DNA from: Tremella fuciformis
Taxonomy: Eukaryota; Basidiomycota; Tremellomycetes; Tremellales; Tremellaceae
Assembly (NCBI GenBank): GCA_032768795.1
Contig: CP136490.1
Coordinates: 4,278,001-4,342,000 of the forward strand
Reading direction: 5' to 3'
Length of the DNA stretch: 64,000 bases
A model generated the notes under the pieces. The model ran no database searches, was not told where the DNA came from, and worked only from the letters and a program-made list of their open reading frames with translations. The position numbers were made by a program, and so were the translations under genes. Positions within the stretch are counted from its first letter, which is position 1, and every line of letters starts with the position of its first letter. Positions 11,265-21,888 of the stretch are shown here, in pieces.

Positions 11265-12232
11265 GGTCGTCGGGCGTTCGGCGGCTCGTGTCGGGTCAAG
11301 GAGCAACAGTCATGGCCGCAACGAAGAAGCTGGTCTTTGACGTAGGTAGACGATAGATATTGGAGCTATGAAAATAGATGAATGAGCTTGACAGGGGAGC
11401 AGGTGACAACTCTGGAAATTCAGGAACAAGCCATGTCCGGCGTCTCAATTTCACAGCACACCTTGCCGCGATCTGCCAACCTTATATGCATTCAATTTGC
11501 TGTCAGACGCAATGCATGGACTGTCAGTGGCGGAGAGCATGTTGTATGAGGTTGGCAGTAGCAGTTTCATGACCGATATGGACGAGAGAGATCGCGTGTG
11601 TTTAGACGCGTCGCAACTGCCGATCGTTTATGATTGATGGCCCTGAAAATCCCCATGCCCTGCGGATATGGATAGATACATATAGGCCAGAGGTAGAGGA
11701 ACAAGTCGTCTCCTACACCGTTATGACACGAGGTCCTCTTGGACCGTCAGCATCGAGGGGAGGGGAGCGCCGAGGCGATGCAGTCAGTGATGGCGTGGTG
11801 AGGGCGTCGCGTCACTCTGAAGTTTGACGAATGATGGGCTTAGGAAACGTCTTCCCGCTTCAGGCCGCCCCAGCGGAAGCCGAGAGTCCCCAATATGCCA
11901 GCACTGGGCTGCCGCCTGATTTTGAATTGCAGAGCTTTGACGAGCAGTTCTCATTGACCAAGAGCGACGTGAAGGCACAACGGCTCGCTCATGCAGAAAT
12001 AGCTCATCTCTACCTCGGAAGCAATGATGTCTAACCTCCACCGCCACATGAAGAATGTCCGTCCACGTGGCAGGAGATTTCCCTCTCGGACGCTCGTCAG
12101 CGGTCTCAACGTCTCAACGCGACTTTTAAGACAGCGTCAAGGCAAGTAGCGACAGCTTCGAGCAACGGAAGGGCGATCTGCGGTGGCGATTGTAACTTTC
12201 TGCGTCGACTGTCTTGACATCCCATCGCCAAA
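11265..12232. other. Divergent promoter region GT90 / CCT8
   Basis: 970 bp between the two divergent genes. A 66-codon frame at about 11834-12034 (plus) reads like plausible protein (GLPPDFELQSFDEQFSLTK) but matches nothing I know and has no supporting splice context. I leave it as a possible small gene (confidence about 0.25). No repeat or RNA gene is seen. Confidence 0.35.
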
Positions 12233-14138
12233 ATGGCACTCAAAGTCCCCAAAGCCGGGGGCCCAGACCTGTTCAAGTCGGGCTACAAAGTTGGTCACCC
12301 GCACAAGCAGCAAGACTTGAACTCACGTGCAGTACATGTCCGGCTTGGAAGAGGCAGTATTGAGGAATATCGCTGCTGTGGGAGAGCTCACCGAGATCGT
12401 GCGAACGTCGTTTGGACCAAATGGTGCGCTCGGGCCTCCTCCATTGCTTGAGCTAGTTGCTGATACTGGCAGGCCGGAATAAGCTCATCATCAATCACCT
12501 CGGTCGACTGTTCGTGACGAGCGATGCGGCGACGATCATTCGAGAGATCGAGGTGGCACATCCCGCCGCCAAGCTGTTGGTCATGGCCTCGTCATCCCAG
12601 GAGACAGAGGTGCGCCCTTCACATTCGAGCTACATCGTGCTGACGAACAGATGGGCGACGCCACAAATTTGGTATTGATCTTCGCAGGAGAGCTGCTCAA
12701 ACGCTCGGAACAGCTTTTGACGATGGGTCTGCATCCCAGCGACGTGATACAGGGATACGAGATGGCACTGGAGAAGGGGCGCAAAGAGCTAGAGAGTGAG
12801 CGTGTCCGCTCGGCCTCGAAGGCGCTAGTTGATGCGCAGCACTGGTATCCTCGACCATTGACACGACCGTGTTGCCGACTGCCGCCGAGCTTGCAAAAGC
12901 GGTTGCACCCTCACTCGCTTCGAAACAGCCCAGTTCAGAGGCATTCTTGGCGTCACTGGTCGCCGAAGCTTCCCTTGCTGTCATGCCAAAGATTGCCAAA
13001 GACTTCAACGTCGACTCCGTCAGGGTGGTCAAAGTGCTTGGAGGCGGTCTGGATGCCAGTCGGGTAGTGCGCGGGATGGTGTTCGGCAGGGAGCCAGAAG
13101 GTAAGATTGATCGACCCCTTCATTCAGACGGTACTGACCTTTAGGCGTCGTTAAGAAGGCAACCAAGGCCAAAGTTGCTGTGTACACCTGCGGCTTGGAC
13201 ATCTCCCAAACAGAGACGAAGGGCACAGTCCTGTTGAAGAAGGCGGATGACCTGCTAAACTTCACAAGAGGAGAGGAGAAACAACTTGAAGGAGTAAGCA
13301 TGCGGATCCCTTTCGGAATTGCACTGAGATCCAGTACTTCAAGGAGATCGCCGACTCTGGCGTGAAGCTGATCATCGCTGGGTCCGGCATTGGTGATCTT
13401 GCTCTACACTACCTCAATCGAATGAACATTGGTGTCATTAAGGTGCTTTCGAAGTTCGACCTCCGACGGCTATGCCGAGTTGTTGGCGCGACGCCTTTGG
13501 CTCGACTGGGCGCACCAACAGCAGAAGAGGCAGGCATGGTAGATGTATTCGAGACCGTCGAGATTGGAGGTGACCGCGTGACTGTACTTCGGCAAGAGGA
13601 GGGCGAGCGGACCCGGACATCGACCATTGTTCTGCGAGGTGCCACCGCCAATTACCTTGACGACCTTGAGCGATCTCTCGATGACGCCATCAACACTGTC
13701 CGCATCCTTGTGAGAGATGGGCGTTTGGTACCTGGAGCAGGAGCGTCTGAGATCGAGCTTGCACGACGCGTAGCAGCGTACGGAGGCACGACCGCCGGAC
13801 TCGCGCAACATGCTATCCGGCGTTGGGCCGAATCTTGCGAAGTCGTTCCTCGCACCCTCGCAGAGAATGCCGGTCTCAACGCAGAAGATGTCGTGTCCTC
13901 GCTCTACAAGGCACATGCGGACGGAGAGGTCCAAGCTGGTGTAGACATCGAGAGCACGGGGGACGGCGTATTCAACGCGGTCCTGGGAGGATGTCTCGAC
14001 AGCTATGCTGCTAAAGACTGGGCGATCAAGCTGGCTACAGAAGCGGCCATCAGCGTTCTTCGGGTGGACAGCATCATCGTCAGCAAACAAGCGGGAATCG
14101 CACCGCCCAAGCAGCAGGGTCATTGGGACGACGACTAG
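12233..14138 (+). CDS. CCT8: T-complex protein 1 subunit theta
   Basis: Seven exons: 12233..12289, 12333..12423, 12473..12609, 12651..12795, 12840..13100, 13145..13293, 13335..14138. The spliced length is 1644 nt (547 residues), the normal size for CCT theta. Introns are 40-50 nt; the first has a GTTGGT donor. It begins MALKVPKAGGPDLFKSGYK. Group II chaperonin motifs are in place: nucleotide-binding TSFGPNGRNKLI, MGDATNLVLIFAGELL, the apical domain around AGSGIGDLALHYL, and GRLVPGAGASEIELAR with the conserved late Asp in the equatorial domain. The product is one of eight subunits of the cytosolic TRiC/CCT ring that folds actin and tubulin. Codons are clean and there is no damage. Confidence 0.95.
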
Positions 14139-14416
14139 AGGCATGTCGAGGAGAGGTAGACATTGCAGGCATCTGACATGCATAGCATCGCGCATCGATT
14201 GCTGCTGACTTGTCTCCACTAGCAGTGACGCACCGGGTGGCAAAAAGTGAGGTCTGTGCGTCACAGGGCGTTGAGGGGTCCAAGCGCTGTGTGCACCTTT
14301 CTCTCACTGCGACTGCTTTTCATCTTGACTTCTCTCTTCATCTCACTGCCTCCTACGTCCGATCATCCTACGTGCAGATCGTCTTAGAGGCATCCTGCTG
14401 CGTCTTCGACACTGCG

Positions 14417-15493
14417 ATGATCAAGCATGCCTTTCAGGTGAGACCAGGCCAATCTCTCCGCCAACATGATCTCAGATGCAGGCTTTGTCCGCTTACCCAA
14501 ACTCGACCATTCACCTGCATCATGATGTGTGGCTCGGCCACCTCGATATGGCCTCGTCACCGGCTGTAAAGCGCCCCTTTTTGGTAGACATTGCGGGCAT
14601 GACGGCAAAGTATCAGGCGCATTTGACGGCTGTGGCGATATCGTTCTGCTTCACGGCGTATACAGTCATATCCGAAGTCACAGAGAAGCTCGACCGGGCC
14701 CTTCTCACCATCTGCCATGCGACGCCCCTTCTGTGGCGACTCAAGCTTGCGGCCGCTTTCACAATCACGCCTCACGAGGCGCAGCTCTTGACGGAGCGCC
14801 TGGTCATGCTCGGCGGCTCGGCTGGTCTCCTCTGGTCCGCTGCGATATTGTATCGGCTGTTGGCAACGCTTCTCAGACTCTTCCAGAGGGTGGTATGCTT
14901 CTATCCGAAGAACTACCTCGTCGAAGCGTCAACAGCCGAACCGCTGGAGGCACCCTCGGCAGACGACGGTCGAGAAGCCTGCATTTGCCAATCAGACAAC
15001 GAAAGCTCTTCAAGTCCCAGCGTCTACTACTCCGCTGTCTCGACTTGCGGAGCGACATCGCCGCCAACGTCCCCAAGCGCGATGCGGGGAACGAACCAGG
15101 TGCCCCGAGTTTTCCTCACTCCGCCTTCCCCCATATTCAGACAGATACGCTATCTGGCGCAGAAGATGCCGGCGTCAACCCGGATGGCGCGGTTCATGCG
15201 GCCTGCAGTCGGCTCCTGGCCTTCAGACTATCTGGCGGCCTTCGACGAGGCCGACCGCACCGGTCGTAAAATCAGGTTGCGTTGGAGGACAGTGCGAGAG
15301 GACTTGGCGACGGGCAGACTGATCGTCCTCTCTGAGGTGAGTGACATTTGCGCGGGACTTCCCTGATCTCTAGGATGTCAAGGAGCAGTTTCGAGCGGCC
15401 CAGTGGGAGGGCGTCTGTAAAGGTTCAGGTCAGCTGTGTAGAGAGACAGCCTACCTTCTCCTCACATATAATAATGTCAGCCTCTGTCTGTAA
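14417..15493 (+). CDS. Membrane protein of unknown function, C-terminus replaced by LTR sequence
   Basis: Exons 14417..14437, 14476..15336 and 15374..15493; both introns are 38 nt. Start MIKHAFQ is joined in phase 0 to MQALSAYPNSTIHLHH; an internal start at MASSPAVKRPF is the alternative. Two hydrophobic segments (AHLTAVAISFCFTAYTVI and LVMLGGSAGLLWSAAILYRL) suggest two membrane spans. A Ser/Pro-rich stretch and a basic C-terminal part (RKIRLRWRTVREDLATGR) follow. The retroelement entered after ..QWEGV. Downstream of its other end, bases 20333-20353 read DWVDLE and a stop in the same frame. The native last six residues are therefore lost and replaced by about 25 LTR-coded residues ending at 15493. 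The native 3' region is now about 4.9 kb away. I do not recognise the family. Confidence 0.5.
15411..15415. repeat. Target-site duplication, left (GCGTC)
   Basis: GCGTC immediately before the left LTR. The same five bases follow the right LTR at 20328-20332. Five-bp duplications are typical of Ty3/gypsy and Ty1/copia integrases. Confidence 0.9.
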
Positions 15494-16175
15494 GACTGAT
15501 AGCTGTGTTGGGCTCCTTCGCGATAGTCAATGTCACACAGAGCAACACTAGTAAGTAAGTCAGTTAGGAAAAGTAGAGGGCAGAGCCCAGACTCTGAGAG
15601 AGAGAGAGAGGAGTGAAGAAGAGTGGGGAGTCGGGAGTGAGAGAAGTAGGAGAAGAGGAGGTGATGATGGGTTCTCTCTCTCAGGCCTGGTTTATATACA
15701 TGAAAGTCAGGCTGAGGAATCTACGGAGTACGTACGGTGTACGTACGATATCGTGGCGCGGCTGAGAAGTACGGAAGGAGAATCTACTACAAGAGGAAAC
15801 TATTCTACGGGAGACACGGGGAGGAAACGGGCGTGGCTTAAGGGTCTGCTACGGATTGTCCAGACATCAGCCGTATTAGTGTAAGTGGAGCACGATTGTC
15901 AAATGGTGCAGGATCAGGCATGAGAGCTGAGGATCCTAGGTCGGATGGTGTGTCGGGTAAGGTCGTATTGTATTGTAGATGGGTCCGAGGTGAGCCAGGC
16001 TGTGGTTTGGGCATCAAGCCTGAGGGTGGTGGATCGGATACGGCGTCGGGTGTAGTCGTGGTTATGTCGGTTGATGTCGGATTGAATGTCGGCTGAGGGG
16101 CAAAGGCAGAGGCCGTAGGGCTTTCTCCTAGTCATGTAGGGGACAGGCAGAGCGTCAGAGGGGCGGTCCACTACA
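15416..16175 (-). repeat. Left LTR (3' LTR of the element)
   Basis: 760 bp, begins TGTAAAGGTTCAGG and ends GGTCCACTACA. It matches the right LTR over its full length by eye, including a GA microsatellite near 15590 of the same length. The first 78 bases now serve as the last codons of the interrupted host gene. Confidence 0.95.
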
Positions 16176-16189
16176 TCACCCCGGGCGGC

Positions 16190-17410
16190 AGAGAAGCTTG
16201 GTCCCCAAGCTTGTGTGTATTTGAAGGGGTATGGATTGTGTGGTGTCAAGCACTGGCAGGGGTTGATACAGTTGGCTTCAAGCAAGTATTGACTGGCAGT
16301 TGGGGATAATTGGCACTGTGATTTTGGCAGGAGTTGATGGGTGACGGGTGTGATTGAGTCCAAGAGAGGGCCATTGAGTAGGCAAGAAAAGTCGATAGTG
16401 TGTTGATAAGTTGGTGGATTGTTGAGAGAGCTGTAGAGTTGGTGAAAGTGTGTGAGCCAGTTGGTGAATGTGTGTGAGCCTGCCAAGCTCATTTGCCAAT
16501 GTGAGATGCCTCATGCTGAGCCTTGCTGATTGTCCTGTGTAGCATGTACACAGATCTCCTTGTTGTTCCCCCAAATGTTGTCATGTTGCTTGTGCCCATG
16601 TTGTAGCCTCAGGCAATCTGTTTCGTGTGATATGCGGTCTCCTTGTTGCTCTTGTTGAATCGGTATCCAGATGTTTGCGGTTTTGACAAGCCAGTTGGAT
16701 GAAGTTTGACTCCAGGTGATAAGCTTGAAAAAGTTGTCGGTGTTGGTACAGTGTCGGTCGAAAGTGTATTGGTTGAACGTGTGGCTGAAGGTGACATGAT
16801 GTCAATGTATTACAGCACCGTTTGCCCATTGTAGCACCTTGGTAGTTTGCCCAAGAAGCGATGAAAGACAGCAAGTCATGATGTGTCTTTGCTTGGGATG
16901 AATGGTCCAGTAGAGTAATTTTGTTGACCCTTGGGTGTGTGGTCGAACCATCGACAAAATCCAAGGTACTTGTCCTGCAAGCTGGTCATTGATTTGGGGA
17001 AGTGGATTTTGATCAGCTTTGTTAACATTATTGATTTTTCTGAAATCAATGCAAAGTTGTTCCTTCCCTTTCTGTTGTACCAAAATAGAGGGTGAGTCCA
17101 CGGTGAATCAGATTCCTCAATAACTCCTTGTTTGACTGGCATATTGTTGGTTACCTTGTTGGAGAAATTGTTTGGGGAATTGAAGGGTTGATAGTCGGTT
17201 GGATAGTTGCAGATAGCCGTTGGTTGGATAGTCGGTTGGATATTTGGTCGGATAGTTGGTCGGATAGTTGGTTGAATAGTCGGTCGGATAGTCGGTTGGA
17301 TCGGATATTTGGTCGGATAGTTGGTTGGATAATCGGTCGGTGGTAGAGAAGCCATGGCTGGCACTGACAGTCCTAGTTTGAGTTAGGTCGCCACTGTTTG
17401 CCATCATTGT
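16190..17410 (-). pseudogene. Remnant of pol (reverse transcriptase fragments)
   Basis: Minus-strand fragments in two frames resemble the start of a Ty3/gypsy RT domain: VIEESDSPWTHPLFWYNRK in one frame, then QQKGKEQLCIDFRKINNVNK and ADQNPLPQINDQLAG in the next. The expected catalytic YxDD region, RNase H and integrase are missing. Close to the 3' LTR a tail reading AWGPSFSAARGDVV resembles the end of a fungal gypsy pol. This indicates an internal deletion that kept the start and end of pol, plus frameshifts. Confidence 0.65.
17200..17345. repeat. Short tandem repeat inside the LTR element
   Basis: Imperfect 12-20 bp units of the type GGTCGGATAGTTGGTTGGATA. On the minus strand they encode runs such as PTDYPTNYPTK. 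They lie between gag and the RT fragment, where protease would normally be, and probably arose by replication slippage. Confidence 0.8.
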
Positions 17411-17561
17411 TGCCTGTAGAGTTGACTGAGTTGATAGGGGGCATGAATGTGGGATGATCCAAATGTTGTTGAGGTACAGTCACAGCTGATCCTTGGAAAG
17501 ATTGTGTGGGGGAAGGTTGATTGCTTGGGTAGGATCGGTTTGTTGAAGATCCATAGCCTTG

Positions 17562-18785
17562 TCAATGTGGGCAATCCCTTCTCCAGTGGTATTCACAACA
17601 GGTACAAGGAGTCTTTGGGATGCTAGGCTGGTTCATCAAGCCTTTAGTCCAGCTAAGGTGGATGCTACTAGTGTCTCCAGGCAGAGGCACAATTTCACTT
17701 CTGTCTGTGATGGTGGGACCTTGGTGTGAGTCAAAGTTGCCTCTGAGGCCAGGCTCAACATCCATCAAGTGTCTTCTGAAGTCCTCAAGAGTCATAAGTG
17801 GTGTGATGCCTGCTTTGATCAAGGGGTGCATGCTTACAGGTATTCCTGTCAGCAAGTCCTCAATCAACTCTGCATCAGAAGTGCTTTGAGGATAGACATA
17901 GCGCTGCAGCTTAGTTTTGTCCTGGAAATAATCTGTGAAGGTCTCATTTGCACGCAGAGTGCGGTACAAACATTGCCTGCGCAGAGTAACCTTGTGATTA
18001 GGCATGTAGAAAGCATTGCGTAAAGCATCTTTCCAAGTAGCCCAGGTGCTGAGCTGTGCACGGCGTGCTGAGCCAAGCTGGGTAAACCAAGTGGAAGCTT
18101 TGCTGACCAGGATCAAAGGCAACTGCTGGAGAAGCGCCCTGTCAGAAGTGCCAGAGTACTCAAAGATAGCAGAGACCTTTTCTATCCATTGGTCAACATC
18201 TTCATCATCCTTGCCTCCAAATTTGGGCAAGTCGGAAGCCTTTAGCTTAGGGTGATTACTGACACCAGCTTCATCAGTATAAGTGGTACTGCGGTATCTA
18301 GTGGCTGACTGTAAGTCTTCCAGTGCCTGCTGATGCGCTTCTTCACCTTGCTTTGCTGCTGTGAGGATGTCCTGCAGCTGGGTAGCATGCTCTTGCTCTG
18401 TAGCACGAGTGTCATGCCTAGCCTGTTGAAGTTGCTGGTTGGCATCATGGAGCTGCTGTTGGAGCAAGGTGATCTGAGCTTGCAAGTCAGTGATACTTTG
18501 CTGTTGTCCATCATGACTGGTGTTGTGGTTGTCATTTTCATGAATCAGGGCTGGTGTGGTGAAAGAGTTGGAGACAGTGTTGTTGTTGTTGTCGTCGGTG
18601 TTGTTGTCGTTGTTGATGGTCCTATTGGTGTTGTTGATGGTCTCCATGGCCAAGGGGGTGAGGATTGAGTCGTTTCCAGTGTTGTTTTGGCGGTTAGGAA
18701 TAGGAGTGGTTGGGTCCTCAGCAGTAGGTGCTGAAGGGACTGAAGTCGGGTAAGGGTGCCGGCGGGTGGCAGGTCTGATAGACAT
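17562..18785 (-). CDS. Retrotransposon Gag polyprotein
   Basis: 407 codons, intact. The N-terminal third is Asn/Thr-rich (NNTNRTINNDNNTDDNNNN). A coiled-coil region full of Gln follows (ITDLQAQITLLQQQLHDANQ). The retrotransposon-gag core then reads PKFGGKDDEDVDQWIEKVS, STWATWKDALRNAF and SLYRTLRANETF-like repeats. It ends at a zinc-knuckle-like CTCCEYHWRRDC followed directly by PH and a stop. The spacing CX2CX2HX4C is tighter than the usual knuckle. The same frame stays open for about 60 codons past the stop. This is the only complete gene of the element. Gag particles packaging this RNA would still need RT and integrase from an autonomous relative. Confidence 0.9.
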   Translation of the reverse strand: MSIRPATRRHPYPTSVPSAPTAEDPTTPIPNRQNNTGNDSILTPLAMETINNTNRTINNDNNTDDNNNNTVSNSFTTPALIHENDNHNTSHDGQQQSITDLQAQITLLQQQLHDANQQLQQARHDTRATEQEHATQLQDILTAAKQGEEAHQQALEDLQSATRYRSTTYTDEAGVSNHPKLKASDLPKFGGKDDEDVDQWIEKVSAIFEYSGTSDRALLQQLPLILVSKASTWFTQLGSARRAQLSTWATWKDALRNAFYMPNHKVTLRRQCLYRTLRANETFTDYFQDKTKLQRYVYPQSTSDAELIEDLLTGIPVSMHPLIKAGITPLMTLEDFRRHLMDVEPGLRGNFDSHQGPTITDRSEIVPLPGDTSSIHLSWTKGLMNQPSIPKTPCTCCEYHWRRDCPH

Positions 18786-19567
18786 GTTGGTGATGTTTTG
18801 GCTTTTGGGATAAGAGTATCCTCAATGCCAAAGAGAAAGGTGGTGGTGTGCTGTAGTAGGGTTGAAGAGAGATGAGGGCGCACTGCAGCCCTAGAAGTAG
18901 TAGGAGTAAAGAGAGGAGTGCACTGGGGCACAGATGGTCAAAGCGCAATGCAGCTAGTAACCAGAAGAGATAGAGGAGAGATGTGCACAGGGGCACGGAG
19001 GAGCCTATAGCTCACCTTCTGCAGTAGGTCTTCCCAGAGTTCCACCGGAGTCTGAGGGGATAGCTTACCTAGTTGCGCAAACTGATATGGGTAAGTGGTT
19101 GGCCAACCAGAGAGAGAGAAGTCGAAGTAAGAGAGATAGTCGAAGTAGGCAAAGTTGATGAAGGTCAGGTAGCTAGTCTGACCAGATTGTGTTGTGTTGG
19201 GTACTCGAGTATTTTTGGTTGTTTGTTGTTTTTGCCTTATCCCTAAGGCTTTTTGTCAAAGTGTCCTAATGTCCTGTGTCTATGTGGGTCGGATCTGGTT
19301 CAAACTGGCCAGCAGTTGAAGCAAGAGAGTCGGAATAGTTGGGTGTTGAAGGGTGTCGAGGATTGTCGAAGGTTGTTGAGGATGGTCGAAGATTGTTGAA
19401 GGTTGTTGAGGGTTGTTGAAACAGTGTGAAGAGTAAAAGAGTGTCGATTAAAGAGTGTGGTGGTGTAAAGAGTGTGGTGATGTAAAGAGTGTGATCCGAC
19501 TGTACTGTATGGTGTTGGTGTATGACTAATGGCTAAGGCAAAGAAAATCCCCAGAGCGGACCCCAGA
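18786..19567. other. Leader region of the LTR element
   Basis: Untranslated stretch between the 5' (right) LTR and gag. It contains low-complexity GTTGAAG/GTTGAGG-type runs around 19340-19480. No gene is seen. Confidence 0.6.
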
Positions 19568-20327
19568 TGTAAAGGTTCAGGTCAGCTGTGTAGAGAGACA
19601 GCCTACCTTCTCCTCACATATAATAATGTCAGCCTCTGTCTGTAAGACTGATAGCTGTGTTGGGCTCCTTCGCGATAGTCAATGTCACACAGAGCAACAC
19701 TAGTAAGTAAGTCAGTTAGGAAAAGTAGAGGGCAGAGCCCAGACTCTGAGAGAGAGAGAGAGGAGTGAAGAAGAGTGGGGAGTCGGGAGTGAGAGAAGTA
19801 GGAGAAGAGGAGGTGATGATGGGTTCTCTCTCTCAGGCCTGGTTTATATACATGAAAGTCAGGCTGAGGAATCTACGGAGTACGTACGGTGTACGTACGA
19901 TATCGTGGCGCGGCTGAGAAGTACGGAAGGAGAATCTACTACAAGAGGAAACTATTCTACGGGAGACACGGGGAGGAAACGGGCGTGGCTTAAGGGTCTG
20001 CTACGGATTGTCCAGACATCAGCCGTATTAGTGTAAGTGGAGCACGATTGTCAAATGGTGCAGGATCAGGCATGAGAGCTGAGGATCCTAGGTCGGATGG
20101 TGTGTCGGGTAAGGTCGTATTGTATTGTAGATGGGTCCGAGGTGAGCCAGGCTGTGGTTTGGGCATCAAGCCTGAGGGTGGTGGATCGGATACGGCGTCG
20201 GGTGTAGTCGTGGTTATGTCGGTTGATGTCGGATTGAATGTCGGCTGAGGGGCAAAGGCAGAGGCCGTAGGGCTTTCTCCTAGTCATGTAGGGGACAGGC
20301 AGAGCGTCAGAGGGGCGGTCCACTACA
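19568..20327 (-). repeat. Right LTR (5' LTR of the element)
   Basis: 760 bp, same sequence as 15416-16175. It is the promoter-carrying LTR for minus-strand transcription of gag. Confidence 0.95.
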
Positions 20328-20353
20328 GCGTCGACTGGGTGGACCTCGAATAA
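20328..20353 (+). other. Right target duplication and orphaned end of the interrupted gene
   Basis: GCGTC duplicates 15411-15415. It is followed by codons for DWVDLE and TAA in the frame of the membrane-protein gene that begins at 14417. This marks the native C-terminus of that gene before the insertion. Confidence 0.75.
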
Positions 20354-21888
20354 GGCAGCGAGCGACTTCGACCTGTCTGTGCCACACAGAAATATCTCGG
20401 TCTCGACGCTGAGGGTGACGTTCGTTCTATCGACATGATGTGTATAGTATCCGAGACACCCACTGCGCGCATGCAGCCTCACACTATCTATGTAACCAAT
20501 ACCATGCCCCAGCCAGATCAAGCTTCCGAGAGTTTTGCTTGGCATCCGCAACAAGTGTTCATCGCACCCGGACATTGTCCGGGTCCTACGGTGCCGGGGT
20601 CACGACGAAAGCCAGGAGAATATATGGGTAGTGACCGTGTCTGTCCCGAGTAATCTCCCAGCCGTGACTATCGTGACCACTTCCACGCATTCCGTGCACT
20701 GAGAAGACGGGCCTCTTCGCGCATTTGGCGGCTGACCGTCCTTGACCCCGACGATGGACAACGTGCGGATGGGTGTCGACTCGACTGTGCCCGACGTCAT
20801 CCCATGGCCATCTCCGCTACCGCGCGTCATGGCTGTCTCACTGTCCTAGCCACCTCAGGAAGTGTTGCCCTTGCCACAGAAGCGACTGCCGCCACACTTC
20901 GGCCGACTTCCGATTCCCACGAGCCGCAACGGTTCGGGCTTCGATTGCACGGAGTATTCCCGCGGCGATGCACGGATATTCTGCGGAAGAGCGGCATGTA
21001 TGCATGCAGGACCGCAGGAGGCTGCAATCCCTCGTGGTCTCGACCGTTGGGAGTATGACAGCAGTGGCGTCGGCGGAATTACAGGGAAAACCCCGCGGCG
21101 AAGATGAGAGGACGCCCAGGAACAGATGAGAGTAAACTGGGACCGGATGTTGGCCCGAATGTTCGCAACAGCCGATATTCGGGGAGGATGGAAAGCGCAG
21201 CTGTTATCCATTGTAGCAGAATGAGCAGAGCGTGCTGTGTTTTCTGGCAATGGCGCACGGTTCTACCACTCAAAGGATGCACAGTGCTACTCTTGAGGAT
21301 GTCGGGGCCGCCGAGGGGATGCGGGGGCACCATGGGCACGACCCAGGGAGAAGATGGAATGTCGTGAACATTCGGGACCCTTGCCGAACCGGACCGATAA
21401 CACCATCCCCTCCCTCTGCGCAACCCCGCATACGGGCCGATGCTGTCAAAGCAGGCGACGCGGCGCGACGGGACCCCAAATGACGTGGTTCCAAATGGGG
21501 TTAGAGCGCTAGCATGACGTAGGTTTAGCCTTGCTCACTGGCGAAACGACCGGCTGAGCTGCCTGAGCCGCCTGCGTCCTGCTGCCTGTATCGGTGGAGC
21601 AAGTTCGGGGAAGAGGCGTTGCTTCTTGACCTGGAGAAATTGCGGGGCTGTCGGACGCCCCGGATCGCTGTCCGTCCGTACCTGCGCTGTGCCAGTGCAG
21701 TCAATCTGGCGGCAGAGTCGGACCACCGCGAGTACGAGCGCATGCAACCCCGATAAAAAAACACACTGCGCTTACCTGAGCTGCACCCCAGACGCACGTA
21801 TATAAGACCTGAGCTGGGGTATCGGGGTCCCCATCCCTTCCTCACCTCACAGCGACCGCCCAGCAAGCAAGCACAGCACTTGAGCACC
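20354..21888. other. Long intergenic region upstream of the sugar transporter
   Basis: 1.5 kb without a supportable gene. It contains the original 3' region of the interrupted gene and, further right, the transporter promoter. GCGGGG-type motifs near 21318 and 21638 fit the core of Mig1/CreA glucose-repression sites. They are too short to be conclusive in GC-rich DNA. Confidence 0.35.
21799..21806 (+). promoter_or_regulatory. TATA box of the sugar transporter
   Basis: TATATAAG lies about 85-90 bp upstream of ATG 21889, a suitable spacing for a strongly expressed fungal gene. Confidence 0.55.

Larger units (their letters stand above)
15416..20327 (-). mobile_element. Ty3/gypsy-type LTR element, non-autonomous, 4912 bp
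   Basis: Two direct 760-bp LTRs (15416-16175, 19568-20327), both TG..CA bounded, enclose 3392 bp. Flanking GCGTC duplications prove integrase-type insertion. Coding direction is minus, so the right LTR is the 5' LTR. On the minus strand a short purine tract GGGGTGA abuts the 3' LTR (16176-16182). The minus-strand sequence just inside the 5' LTR is TCTGGGGTCCGC. A primer site could begin at its TGG, but I cannot assign a tRNA. An intact gag is followed by broken pieces of reverse transcriptase and nothing recognisable as protease, RNase H or integrase. The internal region is too short for a full pol. The LTRs appear identical, so the insertion is recent, and replication must have been supplied in trans. 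Confidence 0.92.

Noticed and set aside
11831..12034. Small gene in the GT90/CCT8 promoter region
   Set aside because: Protein-like composition only; no homologue recognised and no splice or TATA support.
15896..16096. A 66-codon open frame that occurs identically again at 20048-20248
   Set aside because: Both copies are simply the same place in the two LTRs; it is not a gene.
17200..17345. CRISPR-like array
   Set aside because: Units are imperfect, contiguous and without unique spacers; this is a eukaryotic retroelement.
17117..17407. PTDYPTNY repeat protein as an independent gene, for example a prion-like or antifreeze-like repeat
   Set aside because: It lies inside the LTR element at the gag-pol junction and has no start context.
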